Shown: piece after piece, positions 44,611 through 53,702 of the stretch
Layout of the letters: every line of letters starts with the position of its first letter
Position numbering within the stretch: the first letter of the stretch is position 1
Source of the DNA: CAZBRS01 sp964494475
GTDB taxonomy: Bacteria > Myxococcota_A > UBA9042 > CAZBRS01
DNA: 64,000 nt
Reading direction: 5' to 3'
Assembly: GCA_964494475.1 (NCBI GenBank)
Contig: CAZBRS010000012.1
Span: 1 to 64,000, forward strand
Made by a program: the position numbers and the translations under genes
Notes under the pieces: generated by a model
Databases searched by the model: none
What the model was told of the DNA's origin: nothing
Seen by the model: the letters and a program-made list of their open reading frames with translations, nothing else

Positions 44611-45909
44611 TTACGCCACGAAGGCCCGCACGAGCTCGGCCACGTCGTCGGGCCGCACGAAGCGCACGGGCGTGGTGCCCGCCACGACGTCGGCGTGGCG
44701 CTCGGCGTTGACCACGCAGAAGACCTCGGGGGCGTAGGCTTCGACGAAGCTGTGGGCCGAGCGCGAGAGGCGACCGCGAGCGTCGCCGAGCTTCACCTCG
44801 AAGGCCGCCAGGCGTCCCTGGTGCTCCACCACGAAGTCGACCTCGGCGCCGGATTTGGTGCGCCAGTAGCGCACCGAGTCGAGCAGCGGGTTCACCGCCT
44901 TCCAGATCTCCGAGAAGACCAGGTTCTCCATCAGCGCACCGGCGTCAGAGCGGTCGGCCAGGGGCTCGAAGCCGCCGAACACCTGGTTGCGAACCCCGTT
45001 GTCGACGAAATACGCCTTGCGGGCCGATGTGATCTCGGCGCGCTTGCCCCCCAGGAAGGGCGGGACGAGCTTGAGGATGTGGGTCTCTTCGAGCAGGAAG
45101 ACGTAGTCGGAGACCGTGTCGTTGCTGATCTCGGCCAGCGTCGCCCACTCCGAGTAGTTGCACAGGTTGCCCACCTGGCTGGCCGCGAGCTGCAGCACCT
45201 TGCGGAAGGCCGCGAGCTTTTGAATGCGGAACCGGTCCGACGCGTCGCGGACGAGGTGCGCTTCGACCAGCTCGGCCAGGGCCTTGCGCGGGGACGGGCT
45301 CGCGACCACGCCGGGGTAGCCCCCCGTGAGCGCCATCTCGCGCACGCGAGCGCGCCGAGCCAGCTCCAGCGCCAGTGGCTGCCGGCCGGCGGCGGGCTCG
45401 AGCTCGTCGAGCGAGAAGGGCAATAGCAGCGTCCGACTGGCCCGGCCGGCCAGCGACTCGCGGGTCTTCGACTCGAGATGGAACGCCGAGCTGCCCGTGG
45501 CGTAGATGGGCAGACCCGGCCGGCGATCGACGACGCCCTTCAGGAAGAGCCCCGCCTCGGGGACGTGCTGCATCTCGTCGAAGAAGAGCGCGGCCGGCGA
45601 GGGCGAGATGGCCTCGGCGAGATCGGCCAGGAAGAGCGCCGGCGAGGCGAGCCACGAGCGGATCGCGGGTTCCTCGGCGTTCAGGAACAGGGCCGGCTGC
45701 CCCGTGGCCGCCAGGGCGTGCCAGATCAGCGTGGACTTACCGGCCTGCCGAGGGCCGACCACCAACGCGACGCGATCTCCGGCGTCCAGCGTCGCCCGCC
45801 GCGCGATGTACGAGCGCGGCAGCCACGAGCGGTACCAGGCGTCCACGTCGGCGCCCTCGAGCCACGGGTTGTCGGCCACCAGGGTTCGAAGGACCTCGGG
45901 GGAGAGCAT
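44611..45909 (-). CDS. AAA+ ATPase with C-terminal DUF4143 (PD-(D/E)xK-like) domain
   Basis: A 432-residue protein from the ATG at 45909. Walker A is VVGPRQAGKSTLI, Walker B is ALFFDEMQHVPE, and the sensor segment is YATGSSAFHLESKTRESLAGR. DUF4143 follows with the nuclease-like motif GAEVDFVVEHQ, then LAAFEVKLG. This family is widespread, often beside toxin-antitoxin or mobile genes, with unproven function. A further in-frame start at 45972 falls inside the predicted -35 element and is rejected. It is one of three in the window, and only distantly similar to the other two. Confidence 0.82.
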   Translation of the reverse strand: MLSPEVLRTLVADNPWLEGADVDAWYRSWLPRSYIARRATLDAGDRVALVVGPRQAGKSTLIWHALAATGQPALFLNAEEPAIRSWLASPALFLADLAEAISPSPAALFFDEMQHVPEAGLFLKGVVDRRPGLPIYATGSSAFHLESKTRESLAGRASRTLLLPFSLDELEPAAGRQPLALELARRARVREMALTGGYPGVVASPSPRKALAELVEAHLVRDASDRFRIQKLAAFRKVLQLAASQVGNLCNYSEWATLAEISNDTVSDYVFLLEETHILKLVPPFLGGKRAEITSARKAYFVDNGVRNQVFGGFEPLADRSDAGALMENLVFSEIWKAVNPLLDSVRYWRTKSGAEVDFVVEHQGRLAAFEVKLGDARGRLSRSAHSFVEAYAPEVFCVVNAERHADVVAGTTPVRFVRPDDVAELVRAFVA

Positions 45910-45943
45910 CGCTGTTATCCCTGCTGGATTCTGACGCCAATAG

Positions 45944-45972
45944 AAATTAGCACGGATCGTTTCTCGCGACAA
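45944..45972 (-). promoter_or_regulatory. Promoter of the DUF4143 ATPase gene at 45909
   Basis: Minus strand: TTGTCG (45967-45972), 17-nt spacer, TAATTT (45944-45949). This decides the start codon, since transcription would begin near 45937. Confidence 0.5.
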
Positions 45973-45991
45973 GGCCGGCGAGGTGCCGCGC

Positions 45992-47332
45992 TCAGAACCC
46001 GTGCTTCAGCTCGAAGAACCACCTCCCCTGGTCCTCGGTGCGCCCGAAGCGCGTGCCGGCCGGGCCGCGGAAGAGGATGGCGCCCGCGTAGAGCTTCAGG
46101 GCCTCGAGGGGCTCCCAGGCCAGGAAGGCCAGGGCCAGCGTGTCGACGCTCCGCGAGTCGGGGATGTTGATCAGGTTCATGGCGTGCAGGCCGAACTCGG
46201 GCAGCAGCTGCCACTGCAGCTTGTACGTGACCGCGAACTGGTCGGCGGCGGGCACGTAGGGCTCGGGCTCGCCGAGGGCGTGGCGGGTGTCGTACTCGGC
46301 CTGCCGGCTGTAGGAGAACAGGCGCGTGTAGCCGCCCTGGGCCTGAATGCGGAAGGTGGACGTGGCCTCCCACTCGAAGCCGAGCACCGAGCGGAGCTGC
46401 CAGTTCTTGACGAAGGGATCGTCGCCGGCGCGGTCGGGGGTGAAGAACATGCCCACCTCGCCGAGCAGCAGCACGGGGCCGGCGGCGGCCTCGAAGTCGG
46501 CGGCGAGCATCTGCTGGCGCTCGTAGCGCGGCGTGAAGTGCAACGCCGTCGGCCAGCCGGTCTGCGCGTCCTCCTCGACCGCGGCGTACAGCGAGAACGT
46601 ACGGTCGTAGCCCCGGAACCAGGCCAGGCCCACCTCGCCGCCCCCGAGGTCGACGGCCACGCGCGCGCCCGTCTCGACGTTCTCGGCGGTGGTCGGCGGC
46701 ACGACGGGGTCTTCCTGCACCACGCTCATGGGGCCGAGCGTGGCCGGCATGCGGAAGGGCATGCGGCTGGGGGTGGTCCAGGGCAGCACCAGCATCTCGA
46801 GCGTGACGGGCGCGAAGGTGACGAACGCCCGCACGGCGTCGACCGCCAGGCGGAAGTTCTCCTTTTCGGCGCCCATGTTGGCGAAGTCCCAGGGCGCGAC
46901 CACGTCCTCGACCGAGCCCCACTCGAAGCGGCCCCAGAAGATGTACTGGCGGCCGACCTTGAGGTCGAGCCAGGGGAAGACGCGGCCCCACGAGATGTAG
47001 CCCTCCTTGAACGTGACCCGCATCCCGTCGGAGAGGTCGGAGGTGGGGCTGCGCGTGGCGGCGGCCACGTTGTAGTCGACGTTCAGGGCCGCGTCGAGCA
47101 GCACGTCGGGGGTGAACGACTGGTTGACGCGAAGCTGGAAGCGCAGGCCCCCGCGGTCGGTGGGGAACCACGTCTTGCCGGGGTGCTCCTGCGCCAGGAA
47201 GCCGGCCGCGTCGAGCGCCCGCGTGAGGTCGACGTAGTCGTAGACCAGGAAGTAGCCCGAGAACGGCGAGTCGCTGGCCGCGCGCGCGGGCATCGCCATC
47301 AGCAGGATCGCGGCCACCAACAATCCACGCAT
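45992..47332 (-). CDS. Outer-membrane beta-barrel protein (DUF1302/porin-like)
   Basis: A 446-residue protein. A signal peptide (MRGLLVAAILLMAMPARA) precedes a long run of amphipathic beta-strands (LRFQLRVNQSFTPDVLLDAA, YISWGRVFPWLDLKVGRQYIFWG) and a terminal strand GRWFFELKHGF ending in Phe, the usual outer-membrane signal. WGRVF-LKVGRQ and WGRFEWGSVEDVVAPWDF resemble DUF1302-type proteins. It is paired with the LolA-like gene upstream by an ATGA overlap. In other genomes such pairs accompany an RND/MMPL exporter; none is in the window. Substrate unknown. Confidence 0.75.
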   Translation of the reverse strand: MRGLLVAAILLMAMPARAASDSPFSGYFLVYDYVDLTRALDAAGFLAQEHPGKTWFPTDRGGLRFQLRVNQSFTPDVLLDAALNVDYNVAAATRSPTSDLSDGMRVTFKEGYISWGRVFPWLDLKVGRQYIFWGRFEWGSVEDVVAPWDFANMGAEKENFRLAVDAVRAFVTFAPVTLEMLVLPWTTPSRMPFRMPATLGPMSVVQEDPVVPPTTAENVETGARVAVDLGGGEVGLAWFRGYDRTFSLYAAVEEDAQTGWPTALHFTPRYERQQMLAADFEAAAGPVLLLGEVGMFFTPDRAGDDPFVKNWQLRSVLGFEWEATSTFRIQAQGGYTRLFSYSRQAEYDTRHALGEPEPYVPAADQFAVTYKLQWQLLPEFGLHAMNLINIPDSRSVDTLALAFLAWEPLEALKLYAGAILFRGPAGTRFGRTEDQGRWFFELKHGF

Positions 47333-48147
47333 CACAACCGCTTCAGGTAGCGCACGGTGAAGGTGTCGTCGGAGAGCGAGGGGCTCACCTCGAGCTCGCG
47401 CGTCAGGACCGTGGCCTTCACGCCCTCGCGCAGGTCGTCGGTCTCGAACTTCCAGGGCCAGGGGGCGCCGTCCTGCTCGCGCCATTCGAGCACGCGCTGC
47501 CGTCGGACGAGCGCGCCGTCCGCGTCGAAGAACTCGGTGCGCACGATGACGCCCCGCGCCGGGTCGATCACGTGGCGCAGCTTGCCGTAGCCCGTGAGCT
47601 CGACGGTGTGGGGCGAGACCGGCGTGCCCTCGACCACCGTGAAGCCGGCCTCGTCGGGCGCGAGCCCCGTCCCGAGCCCGGCCGAGGGCGCGGCCTCGAC
47701 GGCCTGGAAGCGCCACAGTTCGGGGCGCGGCTTCAAGAAATAGAGCGACAGGAAGTCGCGCAGCATGAAGTTCTCGGTGCAGTTCGGCACGCGCTTCACG
47801 CGGCGCAGCGTGCGCATGTACAGGTGGTACTCGTCGTCTCCCTTCGCGCGGTCGGTGAGCGCCAGGAAGGCCGTGCCCCGCATGTTGGCGGGGTGCGTGA
47901 ACTGCATCAGCAGCTTCTGCCCCGCGGGCTCGTCTTGCACCACCACCTCGATGCCCTTGGCGAGCGGGCTCTTGCCGGCGCGCTGCACCACGAAGTCGAT
48001 GCCCACGCGGTAGCGGGTCCACGCGAGCCGCTGCAGCACCGCCTGGAGGGCGTTGCCCGGGGGCAGCACCTCGGCTTGCGCCGCGGGCGGCCACGTCAGC
48101 AGCCACGCCAGCGCGAGCAGGGGCAGGGGCAGGGGGAGAGCGCGCAA
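47332..48147 (-). CDS. LolA-like outer-membrane lipoprotein-sorting family protein
   Basis: A 271-residue protein. A signal peptide (LPLPLPLLALAWLLTWPPAAQA) is followed by a LolA/LppM-type half-barrel (IEVVVQDEPAGQKLLMQFTHPANMRGTAFLALTDRAK, YHLYMRTLRRVKRVP, LTGYGKLRHVIDPARGVIVRTEFFDADG). This is the outer membrane lipoprotein-sorting protein family that is distinct from classical LolA and usually found with RND transporters. Its start follows a small membrane-protein gene by 19 nt and its end overlaps the beta-barrel gene. The two probably act together in envelope transport. Confidence 0.8.
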   Translation of the reverse strand: MRALPLPLPLLALAWLLTWPPAAQAEVLPPGNALQAVLQRLAWTRYRVGIDFVVQRAGKSPLAKGIEVVVQDEPAGQKLLMQFTHPANMRGTAFLALTDRAKGDDEYHLYMRTLRRVKRVPNCTENFMLRDFLSLYFLKPRPELWRFQAVEAAPSAGLGTGLAPDEAGFTVVEGTPVSPHTVELTGYGKLRHVIDPARGVIVRTEFFDADGALVRRQRVLEWREQDGAPWPWKFETDDLREGVKATVLTRELEVSPSLSDDTFTVRYLKRL

Positions 48148-48166
48148 GGTGCCTCCAGGGGCTCGT

Positions 48167-48565
48167 TCACTCGAAGAGGATAGCCGAGGTGACCCAGGTG
48201 TCGAGCCCCCAGGCGAACGTGGCGATCAACAGGGCCGCCCACACGCCCGCGAGGCCGAGCCGCGCCACACCGCGCCACGCCAGGATCCACCCGAGCGCCG
48301 TGGTCGGCCACGCCCCGAGCTGCAGCGCCTCCTGGCCGCGCAGCACGCTGAGCGCGAACAACACCAGGATGGCCCCCAGCGTGTGGAGCAGGCCGAGCCC
48401 GAGGGCCAGGGTGAAGGCGCCCCAACCGCGAGGGGTCGCCCCCTGCGCGACCGCGAGCCGGCGAGCCACGAGCCCCGACAGCGCCGCCGGCAGCGCGAGC
48501 AGCACCGTGGTCAGCAGCGCGGGCACCAGCAGGAAGTCGCGAATGACCTCGAACATGCTGCCCAT
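48167..48565 (-). CDS. Small polytopic membrane protein
   Basis: A 132-residue protein with about four hydrophobic segments (FLLVPALLTTVLLALPAALS, GAFTLALGLGLLHTLGAILV, GLAGVWAALLIATFAWGL among them). No charged motif or known family recognised. Start at 48565 (MGSMFEV); an ATG three codons later is equally possible. It lies 34 nt after the GMP-synthase-like gene and 19 nt before the LolA-like gene. Confidence 0.55.
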   Translation of the reverse strand: MGSMFEVIRDFLLVPALLTTVLLALPAALSGLVARRLAVAQGATPRGWGAFTLALGLGLLHTLGAILVLFALSVLRGQEALQLGAWPTTALGWILAWRGVARLGLAGVWAALLIATFAWGLDTWVTSAILFE

Positions 48566-48599
48566 GATAAGGAGAGAGCGCGCGGAGTCGAGGGGGATG

Positions 48600-49670
48600 T
48601 TACGTCGTGAGCACCGAGGACGGCACGCCGTACAGCTTGCCCAGGTGGAGGACCTCGTCGGGGAAGAGTTGGCCGAGGGGCCAGAGGTGCACGACGGTCG
48701 GGGGGCGGCCCTCGCGGCGGTCGGGTCTGGCCGGCGCCGCGGTGGGCGCGGCGGGGTCGAGCACGTAGCCCGCGTCGAGGCGCCGGGCCAGCGTCGTGAG
48801 GCGCAGGTCGGCCGGCTCGGGAAGCTCGGCCGCGAGCACGACCACGGCCTCGTGGCGAAGCTGGTCGCGCGAAAAATCGAGCAGCGCGGCCCGGCGCCTG
48901 GGGGCGAGGCCGGGCGAGTCGAGCACGACGGGCACCAGGCTCTCGCCGCAGGTGGTCGCGAGCAGCGCGGCCGTGACCAGCGAGGCGGGGTCGTCGCTGA
49001 GCGGGCACACCACGCGCTGGTTTCCGGTGCGCGAGCGCACCGACATCTGGCAGACCTTGGCGTGGTCCTCGAGGTCCCAGATTCCGGCGCACTCGCAGAT
49101 GCCGTGCGCGAAGTTCGCGAGGATCTGCAGCCCGTGCTCGGTCTCGGCGCGCTCCGGGTGGAAACGCAGCGCGAACAGGCGCTTCGAGAGGTGCTCCATG
49201 GCGGCCACGCCGCCGTGATCGCCCTTGGCGGTGACCACGAAGCCCGGCGGCTCCTCGTCGACCGTCGCGCCTGTGCTCATCCACGCCTGGAAGCGACCCT
49301 CGCCGAGCAGCGTCTCGAAGAGCGGGCTCTGGCGCAGGATGCCCACGCGCTCGATCTCGAAGGCGGGGGGGCCACCAGGGCGCACGCGTCCGCGCAGCCG
49401 GCTGGCCAGCAGCAACACGCCGTCGCCCAGCGCGAGGATGGGCAGGCCGGCGTCGAAGATCGCGCGGCGCGGAGGCGAGGGCTCGACCCCCGAGACGGCG
49501 GGGCCGCCGCCCGACAGAACGACGCCGCGGGGATCGAGCCCCACGAGCCAGGCGGGATCGGTGTCGGCGGGGTGCACTTCGGCGTAGACGCCCAGTTGGC
49601 GCAGGCGCCTCACGACCTCGGAGGTCGTGGGAGAACCGAGATCGAGGACGAGGATTCCGGTCGTCTTCAT
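48600..49670 (-). CDS. Degenerate GMP-synthase-like protein
   Basis: A 356-residue protein. It follows the GuaA plan but with catalytic losses. In the N-terminal class I glutamine amidotransferase domain, the nucleophile motif GICYGMQLL reads ALGDGVLLLA, so Cys is replaced by Gly82, while the His-Glu pair survives (H171, E173 in RFHPE). In the ATP-pyrophosphatase domain the P-loop SGGVDS reads SDDPAS (225-230). The C-terminal PLGQLFPDEVLHLGKLYGVP aligns with the GuaA segment PLR-LFKDEVR-LG, and the dimerisation domain after it is missing (GuaA is about 525 residues). It lies 16 nt after guaB on the same strand. A regulator or structural partner of purine metabolism is possible; inference. Confidence 0.7.
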   Translation of the reverse strand: MKTTGILVLDLGSPTTSEVVRRLRQLGVYAEVHPADTDPAWLVGLDPRGVVLSGGGPAVSGVEPSPPRRAIFDAGLPILALGDGVLLLASRLRGRVRPGGPPAFEIERVGILRQSPLFETLLGEGRFQAWMSTGATVDEEPPGFVVTAKGDHGGVAAMEHLSKRLFALRFHPERAETEHGLQILANFAHGICECAGIWDLEDHAKVCQMSVRSRTGNQRVVCPLSDDPASLVTAALLATTCGESLVPVVLDSPGLAPRRRAALLDFSRDQLRHEAVVVLAAELPEPADLRLTTLARRLDAGYVLDPAAPTAAPARPDRREGRPPTVVHLWPLGQLFPDEVLHLGKLYGVPSSVLTT

Positions 49671-49686
49671 GATCCGCGCCTCGCCC

Positions 49687-51138
<1,452 letters not shown>

Positions 51139-51180
51139 GCCATCCTCGCGACGGGAGGGTCCGGGGTGGGGAACGGCCGG

Positions 51181-52665
51181 CTAGTTGGCCGGCGCGGGCG
51201 CCGGTGCGGGGGCTGCGGCCGGTGCGGGGGTCGGGGCCGCCGCCGCCGCCGCCTCGAGGCTCGCCCTCTTCTTCTTTTCGGCGCCGAACTTGATCTGTAC
51301 GAACTCGTCGAGGTACGCGTCGGCGAACTCGAGGTTCTGCTTGTAGAGCTCGATCTTCAGGTCGCCGTCGGCCTTGGGCAGGGCTCCGGCGGCCACGTCG
51401 GCGCGGATCTTGCCGATGCGATCGAGGGTGGTGATGGCGTTGTTGGCCAGCCGGCCGATGGTCATGCCGGGACCGATCAGGTCGGGGATCTCGGTCTTGT
51501 CGTCGCCCACCCCGCGGAACAGGTCGAGGTAGCCCGTGTCGGCGGTCATCTTGAGGCACACCAGCGAGAAGGTGCGCAGGAAGCGGTTCGGGCTCCGCTG
51601 CGCGTACTCCTTCACGGTGGACTCCCAGACCTCCTTCGGGAGGGTCAGGATGTCGTCGAGGCAGAAGTCACGGAAGAACGGCTGCATCTCGATCGAGTCC
51701 TCGGTCATGACCCGATCGTCGACGAAGCCGTCGAAGACCAGCTTGAACTCGATCGCGCCGCCGAGCTTCATGGCGTAGTGGCCGGCCAGGCGTCGGTTCT
51801 CGGGGTGCTTCTGCTGCATGACGCGCTTGAGGATGGGCACGAGCTTGTCCTTGAACGCCTGCACCTCGGGCTTGTCGAACATGTTGATGGCCAGGGCCAG
51901 GGCGTCTTCGCGGACCGTCTCCTCGACCGTCTCGCCGTAGTAGATGTCGAAGAGGTACTCGATGGCGCTCAGCGTCGCGATCTCGGAGATCATCTGCAGG
52001 TGGCTGGGCGAGATCTGGATGTTCGGCGTCTTGTGGAGTTTCTTGAACGCCTCGAGGGCCTTCTCGAGCACCTCGGGCTTGCCGGTCTCCTTGAGGTACT
52101 TGAACATCTTGTCGACCCCGAACCCTCGCGTGAGCAGCAGGGCCGCGCCATCGATGCCGTAGGGCCCCAGCGCGGGCACCTGGTCGAGCGTGACGCGGCG
52201 CTCGATCTGCTTGCGGATCTTCTCGGTGTCATCGGCCTCGGTCAGGCCCTGGAACGCCCACTCGGCCACCATCTTCTGCAGCGGGCCGCGCTCTTCGGGC
52301 TTCACGATCTCGCTGACGACGAGCAGGCCGTCCTTCAGCAGGTACTTTTCTTCTTCGCTGGTGGCCTTCGTGAAGCCCTCGAGCATCGAGGTCTTCAGGC
52401 CCGCGGCGATCTCGTCCTTGAACGCCGTGCGGTACAGGATGTCGGCGACCTTCGACACGTTGCCGTTGATCACGAGCCGCGTGAGGGCCTTGACCTTGAT
52501 GGCCACCGGGACCCCGGCGTCCTCGACAACTTCGGCGATCTTTTCCCAGCCGACCGTCGAGTTGGCCCACAGATCGAGATCGTCGTCGGTGATCTCGCCT
52601 TTGCAGCCCCCGAGCCCTGCGACGAGCGCCGTCAGCAGCGCGAACAACCCCAGCCTGGCGACCAT
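51181..52665 (-). CDS. Large lipoprotein with helical-repeat body
   Basis: A 494-residue protein. The signal MVARLGLFALLTALVAGLGGC has a good lipobox (LGGC). The body is almost entirely helical, with spaced repeats reminiscent of HEAT-type solenoids (VKALTRLVINGNVSKVADIL, ALALAINMFDKPEVQAFKD, NRRLAGHYAMKLGG). The last 30 residues are an Ala/Pro-rich tail. The start at 52665 has a GGAGG box 5 nt upstream; an ATG four codons earlier is possible. No family named. Transcribed ahead of guaB (42-nt gap) from its own promoter. Confidence 0.65.
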   Translation of the reverse strand: MVARLGLFALLTALVAGLGGCKGEITDDDLDLWANSTVGWEKIAEVVEDAGVPVAIKVKALTRLVINGNVSKVADILYRTAFKDEIAAGLKTSMLEGFTKATSEEEKYLLKDGLLVVSEIVKPEERGPLQKMVAEWAFQGLTEADDTEKIRKQIERRVTLDQVPALGPYGIDGAALLLTRGFGVDKMFKYLKETGKPEVLEKALEAFKKLHKTPNIQISPSHLQMISEIATLSAIEYLFDIYYGETVEETVREDALALAINMFDKPEVQAFKDKLVPILKRVMQQKHPENRRLAGHYAMKLGGAIEFKLVFDGFVDDRVMTEDSIEMQPFFRDFCLDDILTLPKEVWESTVKEYAQRSPNRFLRTFSLVCLKMTADTGYLDLFRGVGDDKTEIPDLIGPGMTIGRLANNAITTLDRIGKIRADVAAGALPKADGDLKIELYKQNLEFADAYLDEFVQIKFGAEKKKRASLEAAAAAAPTPAPAAAPAPAPAPAN

Positions 52666-52711
52666 GAAGCCCTCCATTCCCGGACCCTTTGTCCCTTGCG
52701 GCGTCGACCGC

Positions 52712-52740
52712 ATCATATCCGTCGCTCCGGGTCGTGACAA
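52712..52740 (-). promoter_or_regulatory. Promoter of the 52665 lipoprotein (and possibly guaB)
   Basis: Minus strand: TTGTCA (52735-52740), 17-nt spacer, TATGAT (52712-52717). Strong match. Confidence 0.55.
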
Positions 52741-52748
52741 CCCCGGTT

Positions 52749-53567
52749 CTACTCGATGGTCTTCACGAGCGGGATGCCGTTGGTTCCGACCGGGATATAG
52801 ATGGTGGAGTGGTTGGGCGAACCCGCCAGCCCGACCTGGGCCTGGATGGCCTCGTGCTGCAGGTAGAGCGGCGTGAGCGTGGTGTTGATGATGCGCTGCG
52901 CCTCGGCGATGCCCTCGGCCTCGATGATCTTGATCTGCTTCTTCTTCTCGGCGATCTTGACCTCGAACTCCTGGCGCTCGATCTCGGTCTCCTTCGAGAT
53001 CTTGAGCTCCTGGCTGCGCGCCACCTCTTCGGGCAGGTCGATGGTGCCGATCACGATCTTCTCGATCTCGAAGGGCTTGTTGCTGAGGAAGGTCTTGAAC
53101 TTCTCGGTCACGTCGGCCGAGATGGTCTCGCGCTTGTCCTTGGCTTCGAGCGCCTTGTAGCCGGCCACGGCCTCGTAGATGGCGTTGCGGAAGGGCTCCT
53201 GCACAGAGCGGGGGTACCACTCCTCTCCGCCGTAGGTCTCGACGACCTCCTTCACGCTGGCCGGCTTGGGGCGCACGACCAGGTGCGCGTTGAACGCCAG
53301 CGACAGGTTGTCGGCGCTCATGACCTTGAACTGCTCGTTGTAGGTGCGCCAACGGAAGTCGACGTTGTGCACTTCGAGCAGCCAGCCGAGGCCCGTGGAG
53401 GTGGGGCCGGTCTGGGCGCCCACGAACGCGCGCTGGCCCACGATGGCCCCGCGCGTCACGTACCCCTCGTGTCCCGCCGGGGTCTCGGGGTTGTAGCAGC
53501 CGAACGTGCCGCCGCCAGCCGAAAGGCCGAACGCCAGCAGGACGAGGACGATGGAGGCCTTGTTCAT
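52749..53567 (-). CDS. SPFH/prohibitin-like lipoprotein
   Basis: A 272-residue protein. The signal ends in a lipobox-type TFGC, followed by an SPFH/Band 7 domain: GYVTRGAIVGQRAFVG, LGWLLEVHNVDFRWRTYNEQ, DNLSLAFNAHLVVRP, and the charged coiled coil RSQELKISKETEIERQEFE. SPFH proteins scaffold membranes and proteases; most are anchored by an N-terminal helix facing the cytoplasm, so a lipoprotein form would be periplasmic or on the outer membrane. The start at 53567 has GAGGGG upstream. Divergent from the histidine kinase gene, with a separate promoter. Confidence 0.75.
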   Translation of the reverse strand: MNKASIVLVLLAFGLSAGGGTFGCYNPETPAGHEGYVTRGAIVGQRAFVGAQTGPTSTGLGWLLEVHNVDFRWRTYNEQFKVMSADNLSLAFNAHLVVRPKPASVKEVVETYGGEEWYPRSVQEPFRNAIYEAVAGYKALEAKDKRETISADVTEKFKTFLSNKPFEIEKIVIGTIDLPEEVARSQELKISKETEIERQEFEVKIAEKKKQIKIIEAEGIAEAQRIINTTLTPLYLQHEAIQAQVGLAGSPNHSTIYIPVGTNGIPLVKTIE

Positions 53568-53595
53568 ATTCCCCTCGCGCGGAGTTTCGACCGTC

Positions 53596-53624
53596 AGCAT
53601 ACGCCGATTCGGCGTCGGGGCCAA
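53596..53624 (-). promoter_or_regulatory. Promoter of the SPFH lipoprotein gene
   Basis: Minus strand: TTGGCC (53619-53624), 17-nt spacer, TATGCT (53596-53601), 29 nt before the start. Confidence 0.4.
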
Positions 53625-53627
53625 CGG

Positions 53628-53656
53628 TTGATCCCGGAGGCACCAGACGGTATAGT
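53628..53656 (+). promoter_or_regulatory. Promoter of the redox-signalling cytochrome operon
   Basis: TTGATC (53628-53633), 17-nt spacer, TATAGT (53651-53656). An AGGGAG box follows before the ATG at 53703. The four genes to 60228 overlap or nearly touch, so this is probably their common promoter. Confidence 0.6.
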
Positions 53657-53702
53657 CTTGCGGCGAAAATCGACCGCACGGTCGAGAAAGTAGGGAGTCG
53701 CG

